A stretch of 64,000 nt of DNA from Jidongwangia harbinensis (GCF_020216025.1 NZ_JAIWNC010000005.1:62001-126000); one strand, 5' to 3'. Counted from the first letter of the stretch, positions 40,958-51,149 are shown. The notes: generated by a model from the letters alone, not told the origin. A program made the numbers and translations.

Positions 40958-40976
40958 AGACCGCCGGGGGCGGTCT
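40958..40976 (-). terminator. Terminator after DUF2252 gene
   Basis: 8-bp perfect stem AGACCGCC / GGCGGTCT with a 3-base loop, 15 bases past the DUF2252 stop, followed on the minus strand by ATCATCC. Ends the nuoB-DUF2252 transcript. Confidence 0.6.
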
Positions 40977-40990
40977 CCGCTGTCCCGGAC

Positions 40991-42292
40991 TTACTCCAGG
41001 CCGGGCAGGCGCCCGTTGCGGAACAGGTCGACGAAGTCCTGGTGGTCCTCGCGGGCCTGGTCACCGTACCGGTGCGCGAAGTCGACCAGGTGCGCGACGA
41101 ACCCGGCCGGGTCCCGGTCGACCTGCGCCACGATCGCCTCCTCGGTGGAGAAGTCGACCAGGTCGTGACTGGACTCGTCGTCGGCGACCGAGTGCATCCG
41201 CGCCACCGCCCGGCCCAGGTCGGCGACCACGCCGGTCAGCTCCTCCGGTTCGTTCACGTCGGACCAGTCCAGGTCGGCGGCGTACGGCGACACCTCGGCG
41301 ACCAGCTGGCCGACCCCGTCGAACTCGGTGTAGCCCAGCCACGGGTCGGCGTGCGCCTGCAGCGCCAGCTGCGACTCGGCGGTGCGGTGCCCCTGGTGCC
41401 GGAAGTAGCCGCGGACCCGCTCGTCGTCGATCCAGCGGGCCACCGCGGGCACCTGGGCCTGCTTCATGTAGATCACCACGTCGTTCTCCAGCGCCTGGGT
41501 GTGCCCCTCCAGCAGCAGGTTGTACGACGGCAGGCCGGCCGACCCGATGCCGACGCCCTTGCGCAGCTTGATGTCCTTGATCACGGTGGACACCGGCCGC
41601 CGGTCCGGCAACGTGGTCAGGTACGCCTCGAACGCGGCCCGGACCCGCGCGGCGGTCGGCTCGTCGACCTCGAACACGCCGTCCCCGGTGGAGAACCGGC
41701 GCTCGTAGGAGTCGATGGTGGTCTGCCCGGCCAGCATTTCCACCCGGGTGTTCAGGCGCGCCTGCTGGAGGACCCGGCGCAGCACGCCGTCCGCGTTGTC
41801 CAGCGTGATCGAACCGATGGCGTCGTCGCCGCCGGCCGCGATCGCCCCCAGCTCGGTGCGGTACGACTCGGCGAACGTGGTGACCAGGCCGGTGATCGCG
41901 GAGTCGGAGAGCGCCTTGGCGTACCCGATCAGCGCGACGCTGGCCGCGAACCGTTTGAGATCCCAGGAGAACGGCCCGACGTACGCCTCGTCGAAGTCGT
42001 TGACGTTGAAGACCAGCTGCCCGGACGAGTTCATGTACGTGCCGAAGTTCTCCGCGTGCAGGTCGCCGTGGATCCACACCCGGCTGGTCCGCTCGTCGAG
42101 GAAGCTCGGGTCGCGGTACGCCCCGGACAGGTCGGCGTAGAACAGCGACGCGCTGCCCCGGTAGAACGCGAACGGCGTCGCCGCCATCTTCCGGAACTTC
42201 CGCCGGAAGGCACCCGGGTCCTGCGCCATGAGGGCACCGAACTCCCTGGTCAGCACATCGACGATGAAATCCGCCCGGGACCGGTCGCTCAT
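40991..42292 (-). CDS. DUF2252 family protein (kinase-like fold)
   Basis: 433 residues. RVWIHGDLHAENFGTYMNSS (about 71-90) and VFNVNDFDEAYVGPFSWDL (about 94-112) are the DUF2252 signature; HGDLHxxN and DFDE resemble catalytic and metal-binding loops of aminoglycoside-phosphotransferase-like kinases. Substrate and activity are not established. ATG 42292 is 10 bases downstream of nuoB, so it is co-transcribed with it; this gene is not part of any known complex I. Confidence 0.85.
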   Translation of the reverse strand: MSDRSRADFIVDVLTREFGALMAQDPGAFRRKFRKMAATPFAFYRGSASLFYADLSGAYRDPSFLDERTSRVWIHGDLHAENFGTYMNSSGQLVFNVNDFDEAYVGPFSWDLKRFAASVALIGYAKALSDSAITGLVTTFAESYRTELGAIAAGGDDAIGSITLDNADGVLRRVLQQARLNTRVEMLAGQTTIDSYERRFSTGDGVFEVDEPTAARVRAAFEAYLTTLPDRRPVSTVIKDIKLRKGVGIGSAGLPSYNLLLEGHTQALENDVVIYMKQAQVPAVARWIDDERVRGYFRHQGHRTAESQLALQAHADPWLGYTEFDGVGQLVAEVSPYAADLDWSDVNEPEELTGVVADLGRAVARMHSVADDESSHDLVDFSTEEAIVAQVDRDPAGFVAHLVDFAHRYGDQAREDHQDFVDLFRNGRLPGLE

Positions 42293-42302
42293 GATCCGCA
42301 GA

Positions 42303-42851
42303 TTAGCCGCCGGACGGCACCGGAGGTACGACCTTCGGGGCAGTCAATGCGGCCGAATCCCGCAACGGGTCCGGCCGCGAGACCCCGCCCGGGCCGGACT
42401 GCTCGGCGGCGATCTTCTCCTGCAGCCGCAGAATGCCGTGCAGCAGCGCCTCGGGCCGCGGCGGGCACCCGGGCACGTAGACGTCCACCGGGATGATCTG
42501 GTCGACGCCCTTGGTGACCGAGTACGAGTCCCAGTACGGGCCGCCGCTGTTGGAGCAGGAGCCGAACGAGATGACGTACTTCGGTTCGGGCATCTGGTCG
42601 TACAGCCGCTTGATCGCCGGCGCCATCTTGTCGGTGACCGTGCCGGACACCACCATCAGGTCGGCCTGGCGCGGGCCGTGCGCGAACGGGATCACGCCGA
42701 GCCGGATGAAGTCGTGCCGGCCCATGCTGGTCGCGATGAACTCGATCGCGCAGCAGGCCAGGCCGAAGTTGAAGACCCAGAGCGAGTAGCGGCGACCCCA
42801 GTTCAGCACGAACCTGATGGGTTCCCCGAGTACTCCTGGCAGACCGGCCAC
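42303..42851 (-). CDS. nuoB: NADH-quinone oxidoreductase subunit B
   Basis: 182 residues from GTG 42851. NuoB signature: [20 protein letters not shown] (Cys pair), [20 protein letters not shown] and [20 protein letters not shown], giving all four Cys for cluster N2. The Pro/Ser-rich C terminus is longer than the minimal family. It is 3.9 kb away from nuoC on the same strand, separated by the DUF2252 and pseudoprotease genes. Confidence 0.93.
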   Translation of the reverse strand: MAGLPGVLGEPIRFVLNWGRRYSLWVFNFGLACCAIEFIATSMGRHDFIRLGVIPFAHGPRQADLMVVSGTVTDKMAPAIKRLYDQMPEPKYVISFGSCSNSGGPYWDSYSVTKGVDQIIPVDVYVPGCPPRPEALLHGILRLQEKIAAEQSGPGGVSRPDPLRDSAALTAPKVVPPVPSGG

Positions 42852-42868
42852 GACGCCCAACCTACCCC

Positions 42869-44302
42869 TTACCGGCCGGGACGCTGGAGCAGGCTCAGGA
42901 AGCCGGCCAGCAGAGCCTCGCGCAGGGCCGGCGGAGCGGCGTTCAGCAGCGTGTTGACCGCGGCCATCGGGCCCAGGGCACCGTCCGCCAGGCCGAGGGT
43001 GGCGGCCAGGCCGGCGATCAGCTCCGGATCGACCTGCTCGGGGGTGAGCGTGGCGGCGGCCGCCAGCAGCGGGGGCGGGAGCTGGACCGGGCCGCGCGCC
43101 CGGGTGGCGGCCACCGCGTCGGCCAGGGCGGGCGCGAACTCGGCGACGGTGGCGCCGACCGCGGCGGTCACGGTGAGGTGGATGGTCGGCGGCAGGTCCG
43201 CGTACGCCATCTGCGGCTGGGTGTGCCAGCCCCGGGCGGCCAGCTCGTCGGCGAGCACGAACAGGTCGACCCCGTCGGACGCCAGGCAGACCACCGTGGT
43301 CTCCGGCGGCGCGAACAGCCGCACGCCGTCGGTGGCCTCGACCGCGTCCGCCAGTGCCCGTACCGCGGACCGGGTCTGCTCGGCCAGCGCCAGGTAGCCG
43401 GCGTCGCCCAGGTGGCGCAGCACCGCCAGCGCGGCGGCGATCGGCCCGCCCGAGCGGGTGGACGAGATGACCGGGTTCACCATGGTGTAGCCGGGCCAGC
43501 CCGCGTACGCGAAGTACTGCGGCAGCCGCAGCGCCTCGTCGCGGTGCAGCAGGACCGACACCCCCTTCGGGGCGTACGCGTACTTGTGCAGGTCGACCGA
43601 GATGCTGGTGACGCCGGGCACGGCGAAGTCGAACGCCGGCAGGTCGGCGCCGAGCCGCCGCAGGTACGGCAGCACCCAGCCGCCGAAGCAGGCGTCCACA
43701 TGGCACCGCACGTCCCGCTCCACGCACACCGCGGCGATCTCCGGAACCGGGTCCACCACGCCGTGCGCGTACGACGGCGCGGACGCCGCGACCAGCACCG
43801 TCTCCGGGCGGATCGCCGCGGCCGTGGCGGCCGGGTCGGCCCGCAGGTCCGGGCCGACCGGCACCACGTCCAGCGCGACCCGCAGGTAGTGGGCGGCCTT
43901 GGCGAACGCGGCGTGCGCGGTGGACGGCACCACCAGCCGTGGCGCGGTCACCTCCGGGCGCGAGTCCCGGGCCGCCTTGACCGCCAGGAGCAGCGACTCG
44001 GTGCCGCCGCCGGTCACGCTGCCCACCGTGGCACCGTCCCCGCCGAGCAGCCGGGCCGCGGCGCCGACCAGCGCGTTCTCCATCGCCAGCAGCGACGGGA
44101 ACGCGGTCGGATCCAGGCCGTTGACGTGCGCCGAGATGGCGTACGCGGCGTGCGCCAGCCCGTCCAGCCCGTCCACCGCCGGGTCGTACACGTACGCGAA
44201 CAGCCGCCCGCCGTGCGTGGGCAGATCGGCCGCCCGCAACTCCCGCAGCTCGGTCAGCACCTGCTCGGCCGGCACCCCGGTGGCGGGCAACGCGTCGATC
44301 AT
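42869..44302 (-). CDS. PLP-dependent decarboxylase/lyase (S1P-lyase-like)
   Basis: 477 residues. Group II PLP fold: [20 protein letters not shown] (phosphate-binding, about 95-114), [18 protein letters not shown] (Asp for the pyridine N, about 203), and [20 protein letters not shown] with Schiff-base Lys240. The DLHKYxxxPKG pattern fits sphingosine-phosphate lyase-like and decarboxylase enzymes. ATG 44302 overlaps the MFS stop (ATGA), so a transported substrate or product is likely. A C-terminal helical extension after about 400 is unusual. Confidence 0.87.
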   Translation of the reverse strand: MIDALPATGVPAEQVLTELRELRAADLPTHGGRLFAYVYDPAVDGLDGLAHAAYAISAHVNGLDPTAFPSLLAMENALVGAAARLLGGDGATVGSVTGGGTESLLLAVKAARDSRPEVTAPRLVVPSTAHAAFAKAAHYLRVALDVVPVGPDLRADPAATAAAIRPETVLVAASAPSYAHGVVDPVPEIAAVCVERDVRCHVDACFGGWVLPYLRRLGADLPAFDFAVPGVTSISVDLHKYAYAPKGVSVLLHRDEALRLPQYFAYAGWPGYTMVNPVISSTRSGGPIAAALAVLRHLGDAGYLALAEQTRSAVRALADAVEATDGVRLFAPPETTVVCLASDGVDLFVLADELAARGWHTQPQMAYADLPPTIHLTVTAAVGATVAEFAPALADAVAATRARGPVQLPPPLLAAAATLTPEQVDPELIAGLAATLGLADGALGPMAAVNTLLNAAPPALREALLAGFLSLLQRPGR

Positions 44303-45633
44303 GCCGGTGACGGTAACCGACGGGCGTCGGCGTAACCCCGCAACAGCACCACCGCGGCACCGACCAGCACCGCGGGCAGCACCGTGAAGCCCAGCAGCAC
44401 GCCCAGGCGGGCGGTGTCGTCCTGCGCCGCCGCCTCCCCGGTGGCCGACGAGACGTAGCCGAACAGCTGCAGCACCAGCGCGTACAGGCCGGGACCGAGC
44501 GCCAGCCCGAGCGTCTCCCCCGCGGTCCACAGCCCGGTGAACACGCCCGCCTGGCGGCGCCCGGTCCGCTCGGTGTCCGCGGCGATGCAGTCCGGCAGCA
44601 TGCTCAACACGAACACCTGCTGGCCGGCGTACCCGCAGCCGATCACGGCCACGGTCAGGTAGACCCCGGCCGGGGGCAGGCCGGGCGCCGCCAGCAGGGC
44701 CAGCGCCCCGGCCGCGAACAGCAGCGACGCCACGATCAGCGAGCGGCGCTTGCCGAGCCCGGCGCCGATCCGCGACCACAGCGGCATGATCAGCAGGGCC
44801 GGGCCGACGAACGCGGCGAACAGCAGCGTGGCGCCGGCCTCCCGCCGGAGCACGTGATCGGCGAAGTACTGGACGCCGGCGAGCATGGTGGCGACCCCGA
44901 CGGCCTGGATCACCGAGCACAGCAGCAGTGCCCGGAACGACGCGTTGCCGGCGGCCACCGCCAGCTGGGCGCGCAGGCTCGGCTCGCTCGCCGCGGGCGC
45001 CCGGGACTCGGCGGTCCGCGTACCCAAGAAGGTCCCGAGCGCGCCCACCACGATGAGCGCGCCGACGAACAGCCCGGCCCACCGGTGGCCGCTCAGGCCA
45101 CCGCCGGTCTGTTCCACGACCAGCGGGGCCAGCGCGCCGGAGACCAGGATGGCCAGCGCCAGCACCGCGACCCGCCAGGTGGTCAGCCGGGTACGTTCGG
45201 CGTAGCCGTCGGTCAGCTCGGCCGGCATCGCCACGTAGGGCACCTGGAACAGCGCGAACGCGGTGGCGGTGGCGAGAAACGCGAACGCGACGTACGCGGC
45301 GGCCGCCGGACCGCTGCCGATCGGGCCGGCGAACATCGCGGCGAACAGCACGCCCAGCGCCAACCCGGCTCCGAGCAGGAACGGGCGCCGGTCGCCGCGC
45401 CGGTCGGAGAGCCGCCCGGCCACCGGGTTCAGCAGCACGTCCCACGCCTTGGGCAGCAGCACCAGCAGACCGGCCACGCCGGCCGCCACGCCGAGCGTGT
45501 CGGTGAGGTACGGCAGGAGCAGCAGACCCGGCACGGTCCCGAACGCGCCGGTGACCAGCGACCCGGTCGCGTACCCGGCCAGCACCCGGCGCGGCAGCGC
45601 GGGTACGTCCGGGGAGGGACCGGCGGCGGTCAT
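44299..45633 (-). CDS. MFS transporter, glycoside/sulfate-cation (GPH) type
   Basis: 444 residues, 12 membrane helices. The MFS_2 layout is seen in [40 protein letters not shown] (D-R-x-G-D-R-R) and [20 protein letters not shown]. Coupled to the PLP decarboxylase downstream, suggesting import of that enzyme's substrate (for example an amino-acid or sugar derivative). Divergent from the GGT-like gene by 49 bases. Confidence 0.87.
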   Translation of the reverse strand: MTAAGPSPDVPALPRRVLAGYATGSLVTGAFGTVPGLLLLPYLTDTLGVAAGVAGLLVLLPKAWDVLLNPVAGRLSDRRGDRRPFLLGAGLALGVLFAAMFAGPIGSGPAAAAYVAFAFLATATAFALFQVPYVAMPAELTDGYAERTRLTTWRVAVLALAILVSGALAPLVVEQTGGGLSGHRWAGLFVGALIVVGALGTFLGTRTAESRAPAASEPSLRAQLAVAAGNASFRALLLCSVIQAVGVATMLAGVQYFADHVLRREAGATLLFAAFVGPALLIMPLWSRIGAGLGKRRSLIVASLLFAAGALALLAAPGLPPAGVYLTVAVIGCGYAGQQVFVLSMLPDCIAADTERTGRRQAGVFTGLWTAGETLGLALGPGLYALVLQLFGYVSSATGEAAAQDDTARLGVLLGFTVLPAVLVGAAVVLLRGYADARRLPSPA

Positions 45634-45682
45634 GGACGCGGATGTTAACCATCGTGGGCGTGCTGCGCCTACGCTTCGGCCA

Positions 45683-47092
45683 ATGGACAGCGACAGTCGC
45701 GTCGCGGCCGGGGTGGCCGCGAGTCATCCGGTGACCGCGGAGACCGGGGTGCAGATCCTCCGGTCCGGCGGTACCGCCGCCGATGCCGCGGTCGCCGCGG
45801 TGCTGGTGTGCTGCGTCGCCGAGACCATCTACACCGGCCTGGGCGGCGGCGGCTTCGCCACCTACTTCGACGCGGCCTCCGGCGAGGTCACCTGCCTGGA
45901 CTTCTTCGTCTCGGTACCCGGTCTGGACGCCGACCGCCGACCCGGCCCGATGGTCGCGGTGGACGTGTTCTTCGGCGGCGTGCCCCAGGTGTACTCGATC
46001 GGCGGCGCCAGCGTGGCGGTGCCCGGCGTGCCGGCCGGCTGCGGCGAGGTGCACCGGCGCTGGGGCCGCCTGCCGTGGGCCGAGGTGGTGGCCCCGGCCG
46101 CCGCCCTGGCCCGCACCGGCGTGGTCCTCCCCGCCGCCCAGGCGCACACCCTGGTGTCCTGCGCGCCGGCCCTGGCGTACGGCGAGGGCGCCGCCTGCTA
46201 CACCCCGAACGGCACCCTGCTGCAGGGTGGCGACCTGCTCTTCCACCCCGGCCTGGCGACCGCCATGGAGGGCCTGGCGGCGGAGGGCCCGGCGGTCTTC
46301 TACACCGGCTCGTTCGCGGACGTCCTGGTGGACGCGGTCCGGGCCGGCGGCGGCGCGCTGGGCCGGGCCGACCTCGCCGGGTACCGCGTCCAGGAGACCG
46401 CGGTCGACCACGCCTCCCTGGCCGGATACCGGGTCCACGCCCGGCACGACCTGAACCGCACCGTGGACACCATCGCGGCCCTGCCGCCCGACGTGGCGGA
46501 CCTGCCCCGCCCGGAGCGCGCGGTCGCCGTGGCCGCCGCGCTGCGCGACCGGGGACGGCAGAAGATCGGCGACACCACCAACGTGTCGGTCGTCGACTCG
46601 GACGGCAACGCCTGCGTCATCACCACGACGCTGGGGCTGGGCGCCGCGGTGTGGCTTCCGGGGCTCGGCGTGAACATGAACTCGATGCTCGGCGAGGGCG
46701 AACTCCTCACCGACGACCTGGCCCCCGGCCGCCGCATGTCGTCCAACATGTGTCCCCTGGTGGTCACGGACGACGCCGACCACCTGATCGCCGCGGCCGG
46801 GTCCGCCGGGGCGTCCCGGATCCGCACCGCCCTGGTGGACACGCTGCTCGGCGTGCTGGTGGACGGTCTGGACATGCCGGCCGCCATCGCCCGTCCCCGG
46901 TTCCACGTGGTCGACGACACCGTGCACGCCGAACCCGGACTTCCCGAGGACGAACTGACCGCGCTGGCCGACGCCGGCTGGCGGATCAACCGCTGGTCGG
47001 AGAGCAACCACTACTTCGGCGGGGTGACCGCGGTGGGCCTGGGCGGCGCGGCCGGCGACCCCCGCCGGGGCGGAACCGGCCGGCTGCTCTGA
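45683..47092 (+). CDS. Gamma-glutamyltransferase-family protein
   Basis: 469 residues. Ntn-hydrolase family: N-terminal VAASHPVTAETGVQILRSGG and GLGGGGFATYFDA, and the small-subunit start KIGDTTNVSVVDSDGNACVI with nucleophile Thr298, then ITTTLGLG and GRRMSSNMCPLVV. The usual TTHxSVxD reads TTNVSVVD, so His is Asn. It is shorter than typical GGTs (about 550-600) and has no signal peptide. Gamma-glutamyl hydrolase/transferase or cephalosporin-acylase-like activity is plausible, unproven. Confidence 0.85.
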   Translation: MDSDSRVAAGVAASHPVTAETGVQILRSGGTAADAAVAAVLVCCVAETIYTGLGGGGFATYFDAASGEVTCLDFFVSVPGLDADRRPGPMVAVDVFFGGVPQVYSIGGASVAVPGVPAGCGEVHRRWGRLPWAEVVAPAAALARTGVVLPAAQAHTLVSCAPALAYGEGAACYTPNGTLLQGGDLLFHPGLATAMEGLAAEGPAVFYTGSFADVLVDAVRAGGGALGRADLAGYRVQETAVDHASLAGYRVHARHDLNRTVDTIAALPPDVADLPRPERAVAVAAALRDRGRQKIGDTTNVSVVDSDGNACVITTTLGLGAAVWLPGLGVNMNSMLGEGELLTDDLAPGRRMSSNMCPLVVTDDADHLIAAAGSAGASRIRTALVDTLLGVLVDGLDMPAAIARPRFHVVDDTVHAEPGLPEDELTALADAGWRINRWSESNHYFGGVTAVGLGGAAGDPRRGGTGRLL

Positions 47093-47558
47093 GCCGGGAC
47101 CGAGAGCTGCGCTGAGCCGGGGACCGGGCGGGCGCTCTGAGCCGGAGCCGCCGCCGCTCGACATGTCTGGATTTGTCGGGATACTGCGCACGGCGTGTGG
47201 CCGCTTCGGTTGATCACTGGGTGACCACCCGCCGGATCCGGCTTGTGACCCGCTCACTACGTCCGGATTTCTCCCGCTTCGCACTCCCCGGGCGGCCTCA
47301 ACAACCGCAGATCTTGGAGGCTCAGCCGAATCTTGGAGCGGAATGGCCCCCAGGAGGGCGATTCGCCACCAAGATCTGCCCAGGCCTCCAAGATCTGCCG
47401 CGCGGAAGCCGCATATCGGACTAAGGCGGGCCACCGGCTTGCCACCGGCTGGGGCACCGCGGGCCGACGAGCTGCGCAACCGGGCCTGGACGACGCGGAC
47501 AATGCCTCGCGGGAATCGGCCCGCGGGCGGCACGCCGCTCGGGAACGGCGGGCGGCGG
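47093..47558. other. Intergenic region with palindromic repeat
   Basis: About 465 bases between the GGT-family and atl-like genes. No gene seen. It contains the 92-base inverted repeat listed separately and a GAGCCGGGACCG direct-repeat cluster near 47091-47150. Confidence 0.55.
47307..47398. repeat. 92-bp inverted repeat (REP-like element)
   Basis: The outer arms GCAGATCTTGGAGGC (47307-47321) and GCCTCCAAGATCTGC (47384-47398) are perfect 15-base inverted repeats. Two further AATCTTGGAG / CCAAGATCTGC arms lie inside, so the segment folds into a nested cruciform. The repeated AGATCTTGG core suggests a mobile or repeated palindromic unit. Its copy number elsewhere cannot be judged here. Confidence 0.75.
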
Positions 47559-47870
47559 CTACGGGGTCCAGGCGGCCCGGGTCATGTCGACGTGGTCGCC
47601 GCGGAGCGGCACCCCGTCGGCCAGCAGCCGTTGGCGGGCCTCCTGCTCGTGGCCGGGCGGGGTGCGGCCCGCGCTGGTGACCACGCGGTGCCACGGGACG
47701 CCGCCGCCGTGCCGGGCCATGATGGTGCCGATCTGGCGGGCGGAGTTGCGGCCGGAGCGGTCGGCCAGGGCGTCGGCGATCGCACCGTACGACATCACCT
47801 TGCCCTCGGGGATGCGCTCGACGAGGGCCAGCACCTCTTCCACGTACTCCTGGGGTGTCACCGACGCCAC
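47559..47870 (-). CDS. Alkyltransferase-like protein (ATL)
   Basis: About 103 residues from GTG 47870. It matches the DNA-binding domain of O6-alkylguanine transferases: VLALVERIPEGKVMSYGAIA, RSGRNSARQIGTIMARHG and PWHRVVTSAGR. The usual PCHRV active Cys is Trp, the mark of ATL proteins, which bind alkylguanine and flag it for nucleotide excision repair without repairing it. Divergent from proB. Confidence 0.85.
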   Translation of the reverse strand: MASVTPQEYVEEVLALVERIPEGKVMSYGAIADALADRSGRNSARQIGTIMARHGGGVPWHRVVTSAGRTPPGHEQEARQRLLADGVPLRGDHVDMTRAAWTP

Positions 47871-47921
47871 GATATGGGATCTCGAGCAGGTCGTCTCCGG
47901 CCGTGCGCGCAGAATGGTCGA

Positions 47922-49046
47922 GTGCGCGATGTGGTGACCGGGGCACGCCGGGTGGTGGTGAAGGTGGGCTCGTCCTCGCTGACCACCGCGGCGGGCGGGA
48001 TCGACGACCAGCGCGTCGATGCCCTCGTCGACGTGCTCGGTGGACTGGCCGCGGGCGGCCGGGAGGTGGTGCTGGTGTCCAGCGGCGCGATCGCCGCCGG
48101 GCTGGCCCCGCTCAACCTGCCCCGGCGTCCGCGCGACCTGGCCACCCAGCAAGCCGCGGCCAGCGTCGGGCAGGGGCTGCTGATCGGACGGTACGCGGCC
48201 GGCCTCGCCCGCCACGGGCTGACCGTCGGGCAGGTGCTGCTCACCGTGGACGACGTGACCCGGCGGGTGCACTACCGCAACGCGTACCGGACGTTGCGCA
48301 AACTGCTCGACCTCGGGGCGCTGCCCATCGTCAACGAGAACGACACGGTCGCCACCGAGGAGATCCGGTTCGGTGACAACGACCGGCTGGCCGCGCTCGT
48401 CGCCGCGCTGGTCCACGCCGACCTGCTGGTCCTGCTCTCGGACGTGGACGCGCTCTACACCGGCAGCCCGTCCGACCCGGCGTCGCGCCGCATCGCGCTG
48501 GTACGCGACGACGCCGACCTGGCGGACGTCCAGCTCGGCCGGGCCGGGCGCGCCGGGGTCGGCACCGGCGGCATGGTCACCAAGGTCGAGGCCGCGCGGA
48601 TCGCCACCGGCTTCGGCATCCCGGTCGTGCTGACCGCCGCGCCGCTGGCCGGCGCCGCGCTGGCCGGCGACGAGATCGGCACCCTGTTCCAGCCGGTGGC
48701 GCACCGGCCGACCGCCCGGCTGTTCTGGCTGGCCCACGCCACCGCGCCGCGCGGCCGGCTGCACCTGGACGCGGGTGCGGTGGCGGCCGTGGTGGCCCGG
48801 CGCAAGTCGTTGCTGCCGGCCGGCATCACCGCGGTCGACGGCTCGTTCGCGGCCGGCGACCCGGTCGATCTGGTCGACGCCGGTTCGGGTGCGCCGGTGG
48901 CCCGCGGGCTGGTGAACTACGACGCGGTGGAACTGCCCGCGTTGCTGGGACGGTCCACTCCGGAACTGGCGGCGGCGCTCGGCCCGGGCTATGAACGAGA
49001 GGTCGTCCACCGCGACGACCTCGTCCTCCTCGGAAAGGCCAGATGA
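47922..49046 (+). CDS. proB: Glutamate 5-kinase
   Basis: 374 residues from GTG 47922. Amino-acid-kinase domain: [60 protein letters not shown], and [20 protein letters not shown]; then a C-terminal PUA domain (about 275-365). It phosphorylates glutamate as the first step of proline synthesis. The stop overlaps the proA start, giving the proBA operon. Confidence 0.96.
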   Translation: MRDVVTGARRVVVKVGSSSLTTAAGGIDDQRVDALVDVLGGLAAGGREVVLVSSGAIAAGLAPLNLPRRPRDLATQQAAASVGQGLLIGRYAAGLARHGLTVGQVLLTVDDVTRRVHYRNAYRTLRKLLDLGALPIVNENDTVATEEIRFGDNDRLAALVAALVHADLLVLLSDVDALYTGSPSDPASRRIALVRDDADLADVQLGRAGRAGVGTGGMVTKVEAARIATGFGIPVVLTAAPLAGAALAGDEIGTLFQPVAHRPTARLFWLAHATAPRGRLHLDAGAVAAVVARRKSLLPAGITAVDGSFAAGDPVDLVDAGSGAPVARGLVNYDAVELPALLGRSTPELAAALGPGYEREVVHRDDLVLLGKAR

Positions 49047-50287
49047 TGAGTGTGCTTCAGCAGGCGTCCGACGCGCGGATCGCCGCGATCGACCTGGCCG
49101 CCGCGACTCGTTCGGAGAAGGACGCTGCGCTGCTGCTGATGGCGGACCGGATGGTCGAGCGGGCCGACGACATCGTCGCCGCGAACGCCGTGGACGTCGC
49201 GAACGCCCGTACCGCCGGTCTGTCGGAATCGATGATCGACCGCCTGTCGCTGACCGCCGAGCGGGTCGCCGCGATGGCCGACGGCCTGCGTCAGCTGGCC
49301 GCGCTTCCGGACCCGGTCGGCGACGTGGTCCGCGGCTCCGCGCTGGCCAACGGCCTGGAACTGCGCCAGGTGCGGGTGCCGTTCGGCGTGGTCGGGATGA
49401 TCTACGAGGGCCGTCCGAACGTGACCGCGGACGCGGCGGGCATCTGCCTGAAGTCGGGCAACGCGGCGCTGCTGCGCGGGTCCGGTTCGGCGTTCAGCTC
49501 GAACGCGGCGATCGTCTCGGTGCTGCGCAAGGCGGTGACCGACGCCGGCCTGCCGGCCGACGCCATCCAGCTGCTGGACGCCACCAGCCGCGACTCGGTC
49601 AAGGAACTGATGCGTGCCCGCGGCCTGGTCGACGTGCTGATCCCGCGCGGCGGCGCGTCGCTGATCAAGACCGTGGTGGAGGAGTCGACGGTGCCGGTGA
49701 TCGAGACCGGCGTCGGCAACTGCCACGTGTACGTGGACGAGGCCGCCGACCTGGAGAAGGCGCTGGCCGTGGTGGTGAACTCGAAGACCCAGCGGCTGTC
49801 CACCTGCAACACCGCCGAGTCGCTGCTGGTGCACTCCGCAATCGCCGACTCGTTCCTGCCGCTGGTGCTGGAGGAGCTGATCGCGGCCGGCGTCACCGTG
49901 CACGGCGACCCGCGGGTGGCGAACTACAGCGACGACGTGGTGCCCGCGACCGTCGAGGACTGGCGCACCGAGTACCTGTCCGCGGACCTGGCGGTGGCGG
50001 TCGTCGACACGCTCGAGGACGCGCTGGACCACATCCGCCGCTACGGCACCGGCCACACCGAGGCCATCGTCAGCGAGTCGGCGACCACCACCCGGCGCTT
50101 CGCGGCACGGGTGGACGCGGCCGCCGTGATGATCAACGCGTCGACCCGGTTCACCGACGGCGGCGAGTTCGGCTTCGGCGCCGAGATCGGCATCTCGACG
50201 CAGAAGCTGCACGCCCGCGGACCGATGGGTCTGCCGGAGCTGACCTCAACCAAGTACATCGTCACCGGCAACGGCCACACCCGCTGA
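49043..50287 (+). CDS. proA: Glutamate-5-semialdehyde dehydrogenase
   Basis: 414 residues. Aldehyde-dehydrogenase fold with active Cys in [53 protein letters not shown] and the C-terminal [20 protein letters not shown] and [15 protein letters not shown]. Second step of proline synthesis. Its last 42 bases overlap the end of the proline-rich gene on the other strand. Confidence 0.96.
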   Translation: MMSVLQQASDARIAAIDLAAATRSEKDAALLLMADRMVERADDIVAANAVDVANARTAGLSESMIDRLSLTAERVAAMADGLRQLAALPDPVGDVVRGSALANGLELRQVRVPFGVVGMIYEGRPNVTADAAGICLKSGNAALLRGSGSAFSSNAAIVSVLRKAVTDAGLPADAIQLLDATSRDSVKELMRARGLVDVLIPRGGASLIKTVVEESTVPVIETGVGNCHVYVDEAADLEKALAVVVNSKTQRLSTCNTAESLLVHSAIADSFLPLVLEELIAAGVTVHGDPRVANYSDDVVPATVEDWRTEYLSADLAVAVVDTLEDALDHIRRYGTGHTEAIVSESATTTRRFAARVDAAAVMINASTRFTDGGEFGFGAEIGISTQKLHARGPMGLPELTSTKYIVTGNGHTR

Positions 50288-51082
50288 CGGCTCCAGCTCC
50301 GCCTGCGGCTCTGGGGCCCGCTCCGGGTCCGGCTTCCGCTCCGGGTCCGGCTTTCGCTCCGGGTCCGGCTTCCGCTCCGGGTCCGGCTTCCGCTCCGGGT
50401 CCGGCTTCCGCTCCGGGTCCGGCTTGATTTCCGGTTCCGGTTCCGGCTCTTGCACCGGCTTCGGCGTTTGCTCCGGCTTCGGTGTTTGCTCCGGGTCCGG
50501 CGTCGGCTCAGGGTCCGGCGTCGGCTCAGGGTCCGGCGTCGGCTCAGGGTCCGGCGTCGGCTCCGGCTTCGGGTCCGGGTCGGGCGTCGGCTCCGGGTTC
50601 GGGTTCGGCGCCGGCTTTCCCGTCGGCATCGGCTCGACCTGCCGCTCCGGAGCACCGTCCGGCTCGACGCGGAACACCTGGATGATCTTGCTAACCGCCC
50701 GCTCCGAGCGCCAGTTCGCGCCGACCACGGCCTCGACGGCGTACTCCCAGTGGCCGTCGGGCACGCCCCGCTCCACGCAGCCCGGCTCGGTCAGCAGTCC
50801 GGAGCAGCCGTTCCGGGCGGTCACGACGTCCCCGGTCCGGGCGTCGGTGCGGGTGACCCGGTAACCGCGGACCGCCGCGAACGTCGCCCGGCTCCAGGCC
50901 ACGGTCACCACCGGCCCGTCCGCGACCGCGATCGGAGCCCGCAGGGCCGGCACCACGGCGGCCCGAGCGGTCACATCGGCGTTACCGGCGGGCGTGTCCC
51001 AGGCCGCGAGCGCCGCCGCCGGGGTGGTCACCAGGAGCGCCGTGGTCAGCCCGGCGCTGGTCAGGACGTACCGGATCGTCAT
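50246..51082 (-). CDS. Secreted FN3-like protein with Pro/Glu repeats
   Basis: 278 residues. Signal peptide (1-27), a domain of about 110 residues rich in beta strands ([20 protein letters not shown], then [13 protein letters not shown]) resembling fibronectin type III, and then a tail from about residue 150 dominated by (P/T)DPEPT and PDPERK hexapeptide repeats (six PDPERK copies). Such tails are common cell-wall spacers. Its stop lies inside the proA 3' end. It lies 67 bases downstream of a small secreted protein, probably as an operon. The function is not known. Confidence 0.75.
   Translation of the reverse strand: MTIRYVLTSAGLTTALLVTTPAAALAAWDTPAGNADVTARAAVVPALRAPIAVADGPVVTVAWSRATFAAVRGYRVTRTDARTGDVVTARNGCSGLLTEPGCVERGVPDGHWEYAVEAVVGANWRSERAVSKIIQVFRVEPDGAPERQVEPMPTGKPAPNPNPEPTPDPDPKPEPTPDPEPTPDPEPTPDPEPTPDPEQTPKPEQTPKPVQEPEPEPEIKPDPERKPDPERKPDPERKPDPERKPDPERKPDPERAPEPQAELEPSAGVAVAGDDVLG
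50321..50427 (+). repeat. 18-bp tandem repeat, six copies
   Basis: Unit CTCCGGGTCCGGCTTCCG repeated about six times in the 3' coding part of the proline-rich gene (on the other strand it encodes PDPERK). The copies are nearly identical at DNA level, so number may vary by slippage without losing frame (18 bases is six codons). Confidence 0.85.
50489..50562 (+). repeat. 18-bp tandem repeat, about four copies
   Basis: Unit GGCTCAGGGTCCGGCGTC, about four copies, in the same gene (encodes PTPDPE on the other strand). Period and composition mirror the neighbouring repeat; these codon repeats look like CRISPR only superficially. Confidence 0.8.
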
Positions 51083-51149
51083 GGGTTGCCTTCCGGGAAC
51101 GGCCGGTGGCGAGGCTCGGGGTCAGCGGGCCCCGCCACCGGGGATCGGC

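Noticed and set aside
50321-50580. Possible CRISPR array from regular 18-bp repeats
   Set aside because: Units are in-frame codon repeats without unique spacers, and no cas genes are in the window.
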